The notes below the pieces were generated by a model, which saw only the letters and a list, made by a program, of their open reading frames with translations, was not told the origin of the DNA and ran no database searches. Below are positions 42,344 through 50,904 of a stretch of 64,000 bases of DNA, piece after piece. Each line of letters opens with the position of its first letter. The first letter of the stretch is position 1. Source of the DNA: an uncultured Oscillospiraceae bacterium (GTDB lineage: Bacteria; Bacillota; Clostridia; Oscillospirales; Oscillospiraceae); the NCBI GenBank assembly GCA_949841355.1, contig CATKZP010000009.1, positions 1-64,000 on the forward strand. The letters run 5' to 3'. The position numbers were made by a program, and so were the translations under genes.

Positions 42344-42933
42344 CCCTTCAGCCCTCCCTTCGCGGCGCGGACGCACAGGCCCGCGGCTCCCGCGGCTATC
42401 ACCAGGAACACCGGGGAGGTCGCCGCGCCCAGCACCGTGCCCAGAATCCCCTGGGGCAGGGAGAAGAGGGCGCCGTATCCGGCCAGGACCAGCACCACGG
42501 CGTAGATCACCCGGGTGGGCCAGTCTATGACGGCGTTTTTAAACAGCTTGATGACGCTGGACGCGATCAGCGCCACCACTCCGGCCCGGACGCCGTTGAA
42601 GGCGTGGATCACGAATTCCAGGTGCATGAAGTTTTGTAAAAACGCGGCGATGACCATGATGATGGCGATGGATGGGAACACCAGCCCCAGGGTGGCCACG
42701 ACGCCCCCGGCGACGCCCGCCTGGCTGCGGCCCACGAAGGTGGCGGTGTTCACCGCGATGATGCCCGGCGTGCATTGGCCCACGGCGTAGTAGTCGGCCA
42801 GCTCGGTCTCCGTGGCCCATTTTTTGTTCTCCACCAGCTCCCGCTGGAGGATGGGCAGCATGGCGTAGCCGCCGCCGAAGGTGCATACGCCGATGCGGGC
42901 AAAGGTGAGAAAGAGGTCTATGAGAATGTTCAT
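42340..42933 (-). CDS. Chromate transporter-family half protein, first subunit
   Basis: This 197-residue membrane protein is the partner CHR domain: FLTFARIGVCTFGGGYAMLPIL, YAVGQCTPGIIAVNTATFVG and GVAGGVVATLGLVFPSIAIIMVI. The two halves share the GGG and PG motifs but have diverged, as expected of an inverted-topology heterodimer. GGGGTGA lies 8 bases before the ATG at 42933. Confidence 0.9.
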   Translation of the reverse strand: MNILIDLFLTFARIGVCTFGGGYAMLPILQRELVENKKWATETELADYYAVGQCTPGIIAVNTATFVGRSQAGVAGGVVATLGLVFPSIAIIMVIAAFLQNFMHLEFVIHAFNGVRAGVVALIASSVIKLFKNAVIDWPTRVIYAVVLVLAGYGALFSLPQGILGTVLGAATSPVFLVIAAGAAGLCVRAAKGGLKG

Positions 42934-43009
42934 AAAAAATCACCCCGGTTTGTAAGAATCAGTGCTGCGGAAAATCGTTCCGCTGGGCGACTGGCTGGCG
43001 CTTTGTGTT

Positions 43010-44923
43010 TTATGAAAGCGCCTCCAACTCATCCAGCCACAGCTTTGCCGCGGCATCGCTGGGCATCCGCCAGTCCCCCCGGGGAGACAGGGCCACCGAG
43101 CCAACCTTGGGTCCGTCGGGCAGGCAGGAGCGCTTGAACTGCTGGGAGAAGAACCGGCGGTAGAAGTTGTTCAGCCACTTCAAAAGCGTCTCCCGGTCAT
43201 AGCGGCCGCCAAAGGTGCGCTGAGCCAGCCGCAGCACCTTCCGGGGGGGAAAGCCCCAGCGGATGGCGTAGTACAGATAGAAGTCGTGAAGCTCGTAGGG
43301 ACCCACCAGGTCCTCGGTGATCTGGGCGATCTGGCCGTCCTTGGGGGGGAGCAGCTCCGGGGAGACGGGGGTGTCCAGAACGTCCCGCAGCACGTCCGCG
43401 ATGGCGCCGCCCCGCTGGTGCGCCTCCCAGGCCACCAGATGGCGCACCAGCGTCTTGGGAATGGAGGCGTTGACAGCGTACATGGACATGTGGTCCCCAT
43501 TATAGGTGGCCCAGCCCAGGGCCAGCTCGGACAGGTCCCCGGTGCCGATGACCAGCCCGCCCCGCTGGTTGGCCAGGTCCATGAGCACCTGGGTGCGCTC
43601 CCGGGCCTGGGCGTTTTCGAAGGTCACGTCCTGGGTTTCCATGGACTGGCCGATGTCGGCAAAGTGCTGCTTCACCGCCGCGCCGATATTTACTTCCAGG
43701 AAGTCCGTCCCCAGCTCCTGGGCCAGGAGTTCCGCGTTGGAGCGGGTGCGCTTGGTGGTGCCGAAGCAGGGCATGGTGACGGCCAGGATGCCCTTCCGGT
43801 CCCGGCCCAGCAGGTCGAACGCCTTGGCGGTGATGAGGATGGCCAGGGTGGAGTCCAGCCCGCCGCTCAGCCCCACCACGGCGCAGGGGGCATTGGTGTG
43901 CTCCAGCCGCTTTTTGAGGCCCAGGGCGGCGATGGTGAGAATCTCCTCACAGCGCTCCCCCCGGCGGGATTCGTCCGACGGGATGAAGGGGGTGGGGGAG
44001 ATGGGGCGGGTGAGGGTGGTGTCGGTGAGGCCCAAATTAAACTGGAGGGTGACAACCCCGTCTGATGGGGCGGCAAAGGTGTTCATCCGGCGGCGCTCAT
44101 GGGCCAGCCGTCCCACGTCGATCTCCGAGATGGTCAGCCCGGTGCTGAACCGCTTTTCCGCCAGAAGGGTCCCGTTTTCCGCGATCATGTTGTGTCCCGA
44201 GAACACCAGATCCGTGGAGGATTCCCCCTCCCCCGCGTCGGCGTAGACGTAGCCGCAGACACACCGGGCGGATTGGCCCGTGACCAGGGCGCGGCGGTAG
44301 TCTGCCTTACCCGCGATCTCATCGGAGGCGGACAGATTCAACATCAGGGTAGCGCCCACCCGGGCGAGAGCGCCGGAGGGGGGCTCGGCGGCCCATAGGT
44401 CCTCGCAAATCTCAATACCAATGGTGAGTTCCGGCAAAGTATAGCAGTTGAACAGCCGCCGGGGGCTCATATCCACCCATTCGCCGCACAGCCAGACTGC
44501 GTCCTCCTCATCACAGTTCCGGCCGGAGGCAAACCAGCGGGCCTCGTAAAACTCCCCATAATTGGGGATGCTGGATTTTGGCACCAGCCCCAGCAGCTCA
44601 CCTTTGTGCATAACGGCGGCGCAGTTATAGAGCTTTTGATTCGTATTCCGCACCGGCAGTCCCAGCGCGGTGAGCAGATCCAATTCTGCCGTCTCCTCCA
44701 AAATGCGCTCCAACGCCCGCTCCGCCCCGTCCAGCAGGGTGGGCTGCAAAAACAGATCCCCGCAGGTGTACCCGGTGACGCAGAGCTCCGGCAGGGCCAA
44801 GACCTTTACACCCTGCGCCGCCGCCTCTTTCATCAGCGCGATGATCTGCCCTGCGTTATAGTCGCAGTCGGCCACCCGGATTTTGGGCGTACCCGCCGCC
44901 ACCTTGATAAAGCCGTCTCTCAT
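43010..44923 (-). CDS. nadE: Glutamine-dependent NAD+ synthetase
   Basis: This 637-residue enzyme amidates nicotinic acid adenine dinucleotide to NAD+. The N-terminal nitrilase-like glutaminase has its Glu-Lys-Cys triad in LPELCVTGY, VPKSSIPNYGEFYE and IGIEICEDLW. The C-terminal synthetase has the PP-loop GLSGGLDSTLA and GTGDLSELALGWATYNGDHMSMYAVNASIPK. The fused long form fits the size. The ATG at 44923 follows AAAGGAGG. A promoter lies about 80 bases upstream, with a degraded repeat in the leader. Confidence 0.96.
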   Translation of the reverse strand: MRDGFIKVAAGTPKIRVADCDYNAGQIIALMKEAAAQGVKVLALPELCVTGYTCGDLFLQPTLLDGAERALERILEETAELDLLTALGLPVRNTNQKLYNCAAVMHKGELLGLVPKSSIPNYGEFYEARWFASGRNCDEEDAVWLCGEWVDMSPRRLFNCYTLPELTIGIEICEDLWAAEPPSGALARVGATLMLNLSASDEIAGKADYRRALVTGQSARCVCGYVYADAGEGESSTDLVFSGHNMIAENGTLLAEKRFSTGLTISEIDVGRLAHERRRMNTFAAPSDGVVTLQFNLGLTDTTLTRPISPTPFIPSDESRRGERCEEILTIAALGLKKRLEHTNAPCAVVGLSGGLDSTLAILITAKAFDLLGRDRKGILAVTMPCFGTTKRTRSNAELLAQELGTDFLEVNIGAAVKQHFADIGQSMETQDVTFENAQARERTQVLMDLANQRGGLVIGTGDLSELALGWATYNGDHMSMYAVNASIPKTLVRHLVAWEAHQRGGAIADVLRDVLDTPVSPELLPPKDGQIAQITEDLVGPYELHDFYLYYAIRWGFPPRKVLRLAQRTFGGRYDRETLLKWLNNFYRRFFSQQFKRSCLPDGPKVGSVALSPRGDWRMPSDAAAKLWLDELEALS

Positions 44924-44948
44924 AAACCGGCCTCCTTTGTTGGTCCTT

Positions 44949-44990
44949 GTTGTCACGCTGCGCCTGCTCGCGGCCTGCGGCTCCGCGCTT
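44949..44990. repeat. Degraded copy of the dispersed repeat in the nadE leader
   Basis: GTTGTCACGCTGCG, then CGGCTCCGCGCTTC, match the start and the core end of the repeat unit at 32284-32373, with the middle shortened. It lies between the nadE promoter and its ribosome site. Confidence 0.45.
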
Positions 44991-44999
44991 CCCTGCGGT

Positions 45000-45028
45000 A
45001 TTTTACCCCAATTCCGCTGAAATTGCAA
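45000..45028 (-). promoter_or_regulatory. nadE promoter
   Basis: On the minus strand TTGCAA (45028-45023), 17 bases and TAAAAT (45005-45000). Confidence 0.65.
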
Positions 45029-45081
45029 CGGGGGCCGTCCACAAAACCTGCGGGCTTTTTGAGGAATTTATATCCTGTTCA

Positions 45082-45110
45082 TTGATTTTTAAAGGGATTT
45101 GGTGTAAACT
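45082..45110 (+). promoter_or_regulatory. Promoter of the nucleoside phosphorylase operon
   Basis: TTGATT (45082-45087), 17 bases and TAAACT (45105-45110), with TG directly before the -10. The first gene starts 41 bases on. Confidence 0.6.
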
Positions 45111-45150
45111 ATATTGATTCAATAAAAATATAACATGGGAGGGTGCGGCT

Positions 45151-45975
45151 ATGGCGTACACATTTGAGCAATACCGGCAGAGCGCTGATTACATCAGGGA
45201 AAAAATTGGGGGATTTATCCCCAAAGTTGCCATGGTGCTGGGCTCCGGCCTGGGCTTTTTGGGCGACGTGGTGGAAAATCCCGTGGCCATCCCCTACGGC
45301 GATATCCCCCACTTCAAGGCGTCCACCGCTCCCGGACACAAGGGGCAGCTGGTATTCGGCGCCCTGGCGGGGCGGCCCGTGGCCGTCATGCAGGGCCGGA
45401 TGCACCATTACGAGGGCTACGGCTACGACGAGGTATCCTATGCCGTGCGCGTGCTGCGGCTGCTGGGGTGCGATACGCTCATCGTCACCAACGCCGCCGG
45501 GTGCGTGCGCACCGACTGGCAGGCGGGGGATCTGATGCTCATTACCGACCAGATCAAGCTGTTCTCCGAATCCCCTCTGCGGGGGGCCAACATCCCCGAG
45601 TTCGGCGTGCGCTTCCCCGACGCGTCCCACCTCTACACCGCCCGGCTCCAGGGCGTGGCCCGGAAGGCGGCGGCGGAGCTGTCCATCCCCCTGCGGGAGG
45701 GCGTGTATTTCTACTGCTACGGGCCCCAGTACGAGACGCCCGCCGAGGTGCGGGCCGCCCGGATTCTGGGGGGCGACGCGGTGGGCATGTCCACCGCTCC
45801 CGAGGTCATTGTGGCCGGGCACTGCGGCATGGAGGTGCTGGGCTTCACCCTGCTGAGCAATATGGCGGCGGGCATTCTGGACCAGCCTCTCAGCGAGCAG
45901 GAGGTGCTGGACGCCGCTGCGGCCGCCCGGGATAAGTTCTCCCGGCTGGTGCTGGGCTGCCTGGAAAAGCTGTAA
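45151..45975 (+). CDS. Purine nucleoside phosphorylase
   Basis: This 274-residue enzyme cleaves purine nucleosides with phosphate, releasing the base for salvage. It fits the trimeric PNP/MTAP family: phosphate loop VLGSGLGFLG, MQGRMHHYEGY, TNAAGCVRTDWQAGDLMLITDQI and YGPQYETPAEVRAARILGGDAVGMST. GGGAGGG precedes the ATG. It heads a rightward operon; the next gene, 16 bases on, encodes an SAH/MTA or adenosine deaminase-type enzyme, so together they could recycle adenine nucleosides. Confidence 0.94.
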   Translation: MAYTFEQYRQSADYIREKIGGFIPKVAMVLGSGLGFLGDVVENPVAIPYGDIPHFKASTAPGHKGQLVFGALAGRPVAVMQGRMHHYEGYGYDEVSYAVRVLRLLGCDTLIVTNAAGCVRTDWQAGDLMLITDQIKLFSESPLRGANIPEFGVRFPDASHLYTARLQGVARKAAAELSIPLREGVYFYCYGPQYETPAEVRAARILGGDAVGMSTAPEVIVAGHCGMEVLGFTLLSNMAAGILDQPLSEQEVLDAAAAARDKFSRLVLGCLEKL

Positions 45976-45991
45976 AGGGAGGCCGTTTGTC

Positions 45992-47293
45992 ATGACCACG
46001 CTGTTTACCAACGTCACCGCGCTGCGGATGGACGAGGACTTTACCACCCTGCGCCAGGGCTTTGTGGCGGTGGACGGGACCCATATCTCCTATGTGGGCC
46101 CTGACCACCCCCAGGGGACGTTTGACCAGACCATCGACTGCACGGGCAAGGTGATGATGCCCGGATTTGTCAACTGCCACACCCATATCCCCATGACCCT
46201 CATGCGGGGCTACGGCGGGGGACACGACTTGCAGAGCTGGCTCCAGGACTTCATCTTTCCCGCCGAGGACAGGTGGGACGACCGCTCCCTGGCCGCCGCC
46301 ACAGGGCTGGGGCTGGCGGAGATGATCGCCTCCGGCGTCACCTGCATTGCCGACATGTATATGCGTCCCGGGGTGATCGCCCGGCAGGCGCTGGACGCCG
46401 GCATCTCCGCCAACCTGTCGGTGGGCGCGGTGTATTTCGGCAGGCCGGAGGACTTCTCCCCGGACACGTGCGAGGACTGCGAGAACCATGTCCGGCTGTA
46501 CGAGGACTGGCACAACGCCGGGGACGGCCAGATCCAGGTGGACGCCTCCATTCACGCGGAGTACACCTCCTGCGCCCCGGCGTGGGAGTGGGTGGCCGGT
46601 TTTGCCCAGCGGCACGGGCTGGGCATGCACGTGCACATCTCCGAGACCCAAAAGGAGCACGAGGAGTGCTTGAACAAATACGGCAGCACCCCCATCCAGC
46701 TGCTCAACCGGTACGGGGTGTGGGACACCCGGGCCATCGCCGCCCACTGCGTCTACACCACCCCCGAGGACTGGGCCCTCATGGTCCAAAAGGGCGTGTC
46801 CTGCGTCCACAACCCCTATTCCAACCTGAAGCTGGGCTCCGGCGTGGCCCCCATCCCCGCCATGGGGCGGGCCGGGGTGAATGTGGCCCTGGGCACCGAC
46901 GGGGTGAGCTCCCACAACAGCGTGGACATGTTTGCCGACATGAAGCTGGCCGCTATCCTCCACAACGGCGTGGGGCGCGATCCCATGGCCGTCACCGCCC
47001 GCCAGGCGCTGGAGATGGCCACCGTCAACGGGGCCCGCGCCCTGGGCCGGAACACCGGGCGCATCGAGGCCGGGCGGATTGCCGACCTCATTCTGGTGGA
47101 CTTTACCGCCCCCAACCTCACCCCCTGCCACGACGAGGCGGAAAATCTGGTGTACGCCGCCCACGGCTCCAACGTGGCAATGAATATGGCGCGGGGCCGC
47201 GTCATATACCAAAACGGGGCGTTTTTGACGCTGGACCTGGACAGGATCAAGGCTGAGGTCCGGCAGTACGCCCTGCCCCTGATTTTCGGCTGA
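45992..47293 (+). CDS. SAH/MTA deaminase-type amidohydrolase
   Basis: This 433-residue metal-dependent hydrolase matches the MtaD/SAH deaminase group. Metal and substrate residues are seen in PGFVNCHTHIPMTLMRGYG, MHVHISETQKEHEEC, AHCVY and LGTDGVSSHNSVDMF. These enzymes deaminate S-adenosylhomocysteine, 5'-methylthioadenosine or adenosine to inosyl products. Co-transcription with the phosphorylase supports purine or methionine-cycle salvage. Other deaminases of the ATZ/TRZ family cannot be excluded. Confidence 0.88.
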   Translation: MTTLFTNVTALRMDEDFTTLRQGFVAVDGTHISYVGPDHPQGTFDQTIDCTGKVMMPGFVNCHTHIPMTLMRGYGGGHDLQSWLQDFIFPAEDRWDDRSLAAATGLGLAEMIASGVTCIADMYMRPGVIARQALDAGISANLSVGAVYFGRPEDFSPDTCEDCENHVRLYEDWHNAGDGQIQVDASIHAEYTSCAPAWEWVAGFAQRHGLGMHVHISETQKEHEECLNKYGSTPIQLLNRYGVWDTRAIAAHCVYTTPEDWALMVQKGVSCVHNPYSNLKLGSGVAPIPAMGRAGVNVALGTDGVSSHNSVDMFADMKLAAILHNGVGRDPMAVTARQALEMATVNGARALGRNTGRIEAGRIADLILVDFTAPNLTPCHDEAENLVYAAHGSNVAMNMARGRVIYQNGAFLTLDLDRIKAEVRQYALPLIFG

Positions 47294-47312
47294 CGGGAAA
47301 GGGTTTGAGGAT

Positions 47313-48983
47313 ATGTCTGCTTCCACCCCAAAAAAGAATTCCTTCTTCGGCGGCGCCGCCATTCTGACGGCCAGCGTCATCGTGGTCAAGCTCATCGGGG
47401 CGCTGTACAAGATCCCCCTGGGCGGCATTTTGTCCGACGCGGGCTTCGCGGATTTCAACACCGCCTATAATATCTACTCCCTGCTCATCATCATCTCCAC
47501 CGGCGGCCTGCCGGTGGCCCTGTCCAAGATGGTGTCGGAGGCCAATGCCGTGGGCCGGGGGAACCAGGTGAAAAAGGTGTTTTCCCTGGCCCTGGCCACC
47601 TTCTGCGTGCTGGGCACCATCAGCTTCTGCATCATGGCCTTCTTCCCCCACCAGCTGGCCGAGCTGATGCGGGACAGCCACGCGGCCTACAGCATTCTGG
47701 CCCTGGCCCCGGCGGTGTTTTTCATCTGCCCGCTGTCCGCCTTCCGAGGGTACTTCCAGGGCCACGCCCTGATGACCCCCACCGCCGTGTCCCAGGTCAT
47801 CGAGGCCCTTTGCAAGCTGGCCGTGGGCCTGGTCCTGGCCTCCCTGTTCATCAAGCAGGACTTGGGGGAGTCGGTGGCCGCCGCCGGGGCCATCCTGGGG
47901 GTGTCGGTGGGCTGTATGCTGGGGGCGCTGTACGTGTACTTCTGCTACCGGGGCCACGTGCGCACCCTGCCGGACAGCCATGACGAGCCGGAGGACAGCC
48001 GCTCCATCCTGATTACCCTGGCCAAGCTGGCCATCCCCATCACCTTGAGCTCCTCCGTCATCGCGCTGACCAACATACTGGACACCAGCATCATGCTGGG
48101 CCGCCTTCAGGACGCGCTGAAGCTCACGGAGGACGCCGCCCGGGATATGAAGGGGATGTACGATAAGGCCCTCACCCTCTACAACCTGCCCGCCTCCTTC
48201 ATGGTTCCGCTGACGGCCAGCGTCATCCCCCACGTGTCCGCCGCGCTGAAGGTGAAGCGCCGCCGCCAGGCCGCTCAGATCAGCGAGACCACCCTGCGCA
48301 CCACCGCGCTGCTGTCCATTCCGGCGGGGGTGGGGCTGTTCGTGCTGGGCGAGCCCATCATCCGCCTGCTCTATCCGTCCACCGACGTGGCGCTGGCGGG
48401 GTGGATGCTGTCGGTGCTGGGCATCGCGTCCATCTCGGTGTGCTTCATGCTGGTGAGCAATTCCATCCTTCAGGCCCACCAGATGGTGGCCCTGCCCATG
48501 GCCACCACCGTCATCGGCTGCGGGATGAAGCTGGTGGTGGGCTATGTGCTCATCGGCAATCCGGCCATCGGCATCCGGGGCGGCGCCATCTCCACCGTGG
48601 CCTGCTTCTGGATCATCGCCCTGCTGGACATGTTCATCATCCGGCGCACCCTGCCCCGGTCGCTGAGCCTGGCCCGGGTGTTCGTCAAGCCCGTGGGGGC
48701 CGCCGCCGCCATGGGGGCGTCCGCCTGGGCGGTGAACGGGCTGGTGTCCAAGGCGTTTCTGGCGCTGAAGCTCTTTGTGACGGAGACGCAGGAGCTTCTG
48801 CCGGACGGCGCCGCCGCGGTGGAGCTCAGCCGCACCGGCGTGGCGCTGAGCGTGTTCGCCGCCATCGGCGTGGCGGTGGTGGTCTACTTTGGCCTCATCG
48901 TCTTTACCCGCGCCATCTCCAAGGACGACCTGTCCCTTATCCCCAAAGGGGAGAAATTGGCCCGCATCCTCCGGGTGGAGTGA
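47313..48983 (+). CDS. SpoVB/YabM-like MOP-superfamily flippase
   Basis: This 556-residue protein has about fourteen membrane segments and belongs to the polysaccharide/lipid flippase family (SpoVB, YabM, MurJ-like). Conserved stretches: ILTASVIVVKLIGALYKIPLGGILSD near the start and ALAPAVFFICPLSAFRGYFQGHALMTPTAVSQVIEAL in the middle. In spore formers SpoVB homologues move peptidoglycan precursors. The gene is followed by mazG and an S4 gene as in the yabM-yabN-yabO cluster, so it is best called YabM-like. Confidence 0.88.
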   Translation: MSASTPKKNSFFGGAAILTASVIVVKLIGALYKIPLGGILSDAGFADFNTAYNIYSLLIIISTGGLPVALSKMVSEANAVGRGNQVKKVFSLALATFCVLGTISFCIMAFFPHQLAELMRDSHAAYSILALAPAVFFICPLSAFRGYFQGHALMTPTAVSQVIEALCKLAVGLVLASLFIKQDLGESVAAAGAILGVSVGCMLGALYVYFCYRGHVRTLPDSHDEPEDSRSILITLAKLAIPITLSSSVIALTNILDTSIMLGRLQDALKLTEDAARDMKGMYDKALTLYNLPASFMVPLTASVIPHVSAALKVKRRRQAAQISETTLRTTALLSIPAGVGLFVLGEPIIRLLYPSTDVALAGWMLSVLGIASISVCFMLVSNSILQAHQMVALPMATTVIGCGMKLVVGYVLIGNPAIGIRGGAISTVACFWIIALLDMFIIRRTLPRSLSLARVFVKPVGAAAAMGASAWAVNGLVSKAFLALKLFVTETQELLPDGAAAVELSRTGVALSVFAAIGVAVVVYFGLIVFTRAISKDDLSLIPKGEKLARILRVE

Positions 48984-49052
48984 AGGGCTCATGGAATTTT
49001 ATTGTAAAAAAACGCAGGGGTGCGGAAAAACTCTTGCAATTGAGGTGATAGT

Positions 49053-49856
49053 GTGATAAATTGGTCGGAGAAAAAATCCTATGACTGCCGGGATCTGGTG
49101 GAGATTGTGCGCATTCTGCGCCATCCCGGCGGCTGTCCCTGGGATCAGGAGCAGACCCACGCCTCCATTCGCCGCAATCTGTTGGAGGAGGCGTACGAGG
49201 CGGCGGAGGCCATTGACCGGGACGACTTGGCCGGCCTGCGGGAGGAGCTGGGGGACGTGCTGCTCCAGGTCTATTTCCACGCCTCCATTGAGGAGGACGC
49301 GGGGCGCTTTACTCTGGACGATGTGGCGGACGGGGTGTGTAAAAAATTGATCTACCGCCACCCGCACGTGTTTGGAGAAGTAAATGTTCGTTCCACCCAG
49401 GAGGTGCTCTCCAACTGGGAGGAGCTGAAAAAGAAGGAGAAGCACCAGGCCACCCGCGCCGACGAGCTGGACGCGGTGGCCCGCACCCTGCCCGCTCTGT
49501 GGCGGGCGGAAAAGGTGCAGAAGAAGGCGGTGCGCGCCGGGGCCCCGTGGGGCGGCTGGGACGCCGCCATGGACAAGCTGGCCGAGGAGCTGGGGGAGGT
49601 CAAGGCCGCGGCCGCGGGGGAGGGCGATCTGAGCGAGGAGCTGGGCGACCTGCTGTTCGTCACGGTATGCGCCTGCGCCGCGGCGGGGGTGGACCCGGAG
49701 CAGGCCCTCCATGCCAACATTGACAAGGACATCGCCCGCTTCCGCCGGGTGGAGGAGCTGGCCGCCGGCCAGGGAAAGACCACGGACAAGCTCTCCCGGG
49801 AGGAATTTATGGACCTGTGGACCCAGGCCAAGGCCCAGCTGAAGCAGTCCCATTGA
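49053..49856 (+). CDS. mazG: Nucleoside triphosphate pyrophosphohydrolase MazG
   Basis: This 267-residue protein has two MazG domains. The first begins VEIVRILRHPGGCPWDQEQTHASIRRNLLEEAYEAAEAID with EELGDVLLQVYFHA (metal-binding EExxE/ExxD pattern), the second repeats MDKLAEELGEVKAA and SEELGDLLFV. Family members hydrolyse aberrant NTPs. It lacks the tetrapyrrole methylase domain found in some YabN proteins. The GTG at 49053 follows GAGGTGA. It lies in the yabM-N-O-like cluster. Confidence 0.94.
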   Translation: MINWSEKKSYDCRDLVEIVRILRHPGGCPWDQEQTHASIRRNLLEEAYEAAEAIDRDDLAGLREELGDVLLQVYFHASIEEDAGRFTLDDVADGVCKKLIYRHPHVFGEVNVRSTQEVLSNWEELKKKEKHQATRADELDAVARTLPALWRAEKVQKKAVRAGAPWGGWDAAMDKLAEELGEVKAAAAGEGDLSEELGDLLFVTVCACAAAGVDPEQALHANIDKDIARFRRVEELAAGQGKTTDKLSREEFMDLWTQAKAQLKQSH

Positions 49857-49942
49857 GAAAGGCTTACTGCGCCACGCCGCGCTTTAAGTGATATACGCGG
49901 CGCTGCCGCAAAAGAAATTTGACTTTCAGGAGGAATATCAAC

Positions 49943-50218
49943 ATGAATAAAACCGAATTGATTGCCGCTGTGGCGGAAAAGACCGGCCTGTCCAAGAAGG
50001 ACAGCGACGCCGCCGTAGCCGCCATGGTGGACGTAATCACCGAGTCCCTGGTGCAGGGCGAGAAGGTGCAGCTGGTGGGCTTTGGCTCCTTCGAGGTGAA
50101 GAGCCGCTCCGCCCGCATGGGCCGCAACCCCCACACCAAGGAGCAGATTGAGATTCCCGCCTCTAAGGTGCCCGTGTTCAAGGCCGGCAAGGCGCTGAAG
50201 GATACGGTGGCGCAGTAA
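49943..50218 (+). CDS. hup: HU-family DNA-binding protein
   Basis: This 91-residue histone-like protein matches [34 protein letters not shown] and [43 protein letters not shown]. It bends and compacts DNA. The ATG at 49943 is preceded by CAGGAGGAATATCAAC. A 7-bp inverted repeat (CGCCGCG at 49875-49881, CGCGGCG at 49896-49902) lies in the gap behind mazG. HU next to a YabO-like gene is common in Clostridia. Confidence 0.96.
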   Translation: MNKTELIAAVAEKTGLSKKDSDAAVAAMVDVITESLVQGEKVQLVGFGSFEVKSRSARMGRNPHTKEQIEIPASKVPVFKAGKALKDTVAQ

Positions 50219-50274
50219 TCAACCGGCCATTCCCACCCCCCGCGGGGTGGGAATCCTGTTTTGGAGGGCTGTTT

Positions 50275-50514
50275 ATGAGGTTGGACAAATGGCTGAAGGT
50301 GTCCCGGCTCATCAAGCGCCGGGCGGTGGCCAACGAGGCCTGCGATGCCGGGCGGGTGAGCGCCAACGGACGGCCGGTGAAGGCGTCCTACGACGTAACG
50401 CCGGGGGACGTGCTGGAGCTGAAGTTTGGCGAAAAGCTCATCCGGGTGGAGGTGCTCTCTGTGGCCGACATTGTGGGCAAGGCCGGGGCGGAGGCCATGT
50501 ACCGCCAGCTGTAA
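50275..50514 (+). CDS. rqcP: S4-domain RNA-binding protein, RqcP/YabO-like
   Basis: This 79-residue protein is a lone S4 domain: MRLDKWLKVSRLIKRRAVANEACDAGRVSANGRPVKASYDVTPGD. Size and context (SpoVB-like, MazG, HU, then S4) match YabO, now RqcP, which helps RqcH add alanine tails to peptides on stalled 50S subunits. Hsp15-type S4 proteins are the alternative. It closes the rightward operon before a strong terminator. Confidence 0.88.
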   Translation: MRLDKWLKVSRLIKRRAVANEACDAGRVSANGRPVKASYDVTPGDVLELKFGEKLIRVEVLSVADIVGKAGAEAMYRQL

Positions 50515-50522
50515 CAGATGCG

Positions 50523-50557
50523 AAACGCGCCGGGGACTGTCAGTCCCCGGCGCGTTT
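50523..50557. terminator. Bidirectional terminator after rqcP
   Basis: AAACGCGCCGGGGACTG and CAGTCCCCGGCGCGTTT form a 17-bp perfect stem with a one-base centre. It also serves the convergent small membrane gene. Confidence 0.85.
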
Positions 50558-50559
50558 GA

Positions 50560-50892
50560 TTACCAGACGGCCATTCCGATCACCAGCAGGATGGCTATGG
50601 CCCCCCGGACGAGGTGGTGGGACAGGTGGAAACTGCCGGACCGTTTGCCGTTAAGGTAGGCTGCGGCACATATCAGCAGCCCGCCGGGGGCGGCGGACAA
50701 GGCGTCCACCCAGCCCATGGGATGCGCTCCGACCAGGTGGGAGATAGCGGCGCAGGCCACGGCGATCCCGCCGCAGGCCATCATCACGGTGCTGCCCCGG
50801 ACGGCGGGGTCTTTTGATTTGAACTGGGCCGCCGCCGCGATGATGTGCAGCAGCCCGAATAAAATGGCGAAAATGCTGATAACGATGCGCAT
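50560..50892 (-). CDS. Small four-helix membrane protein
   Basis: This 110-residue protein has four hydrophobic segments (IVISIFAILFGLLHIIAAAAQF, STVMMACGGIAVACAAISHLVG, SAAPGGLLICAAAYLNG and LVRGAIAILLVIGMAVW). I do not recognise the family. The ATG at 50892 is preferred because AAGGGG lies 7 bases upstream; the ATG at 50898 overlaps it. It starts 12 bases after the pcrA stop and is probably co-transcribed with it. Confidence 0.65.
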   Translation of the reverse strand: MRIVISIFAILFGLLHIIAAAAQFKSKDPAVRGSTVMMACGGIAVACAAISHLVGAHPMGWVDALSAAPGGLLICAAAYLNGKRSGSFHLSHHLVRGAIAILLVIGMAVW

Positions 50893-50904
50893 TGCCATTC
50901 CCCT

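Noticed and set aside
42934-43009. Possible nadE terminator around the GCGGAA / TTCCGC repeat
   Set aside because: Short stem, no clear T-run on the minus strand.
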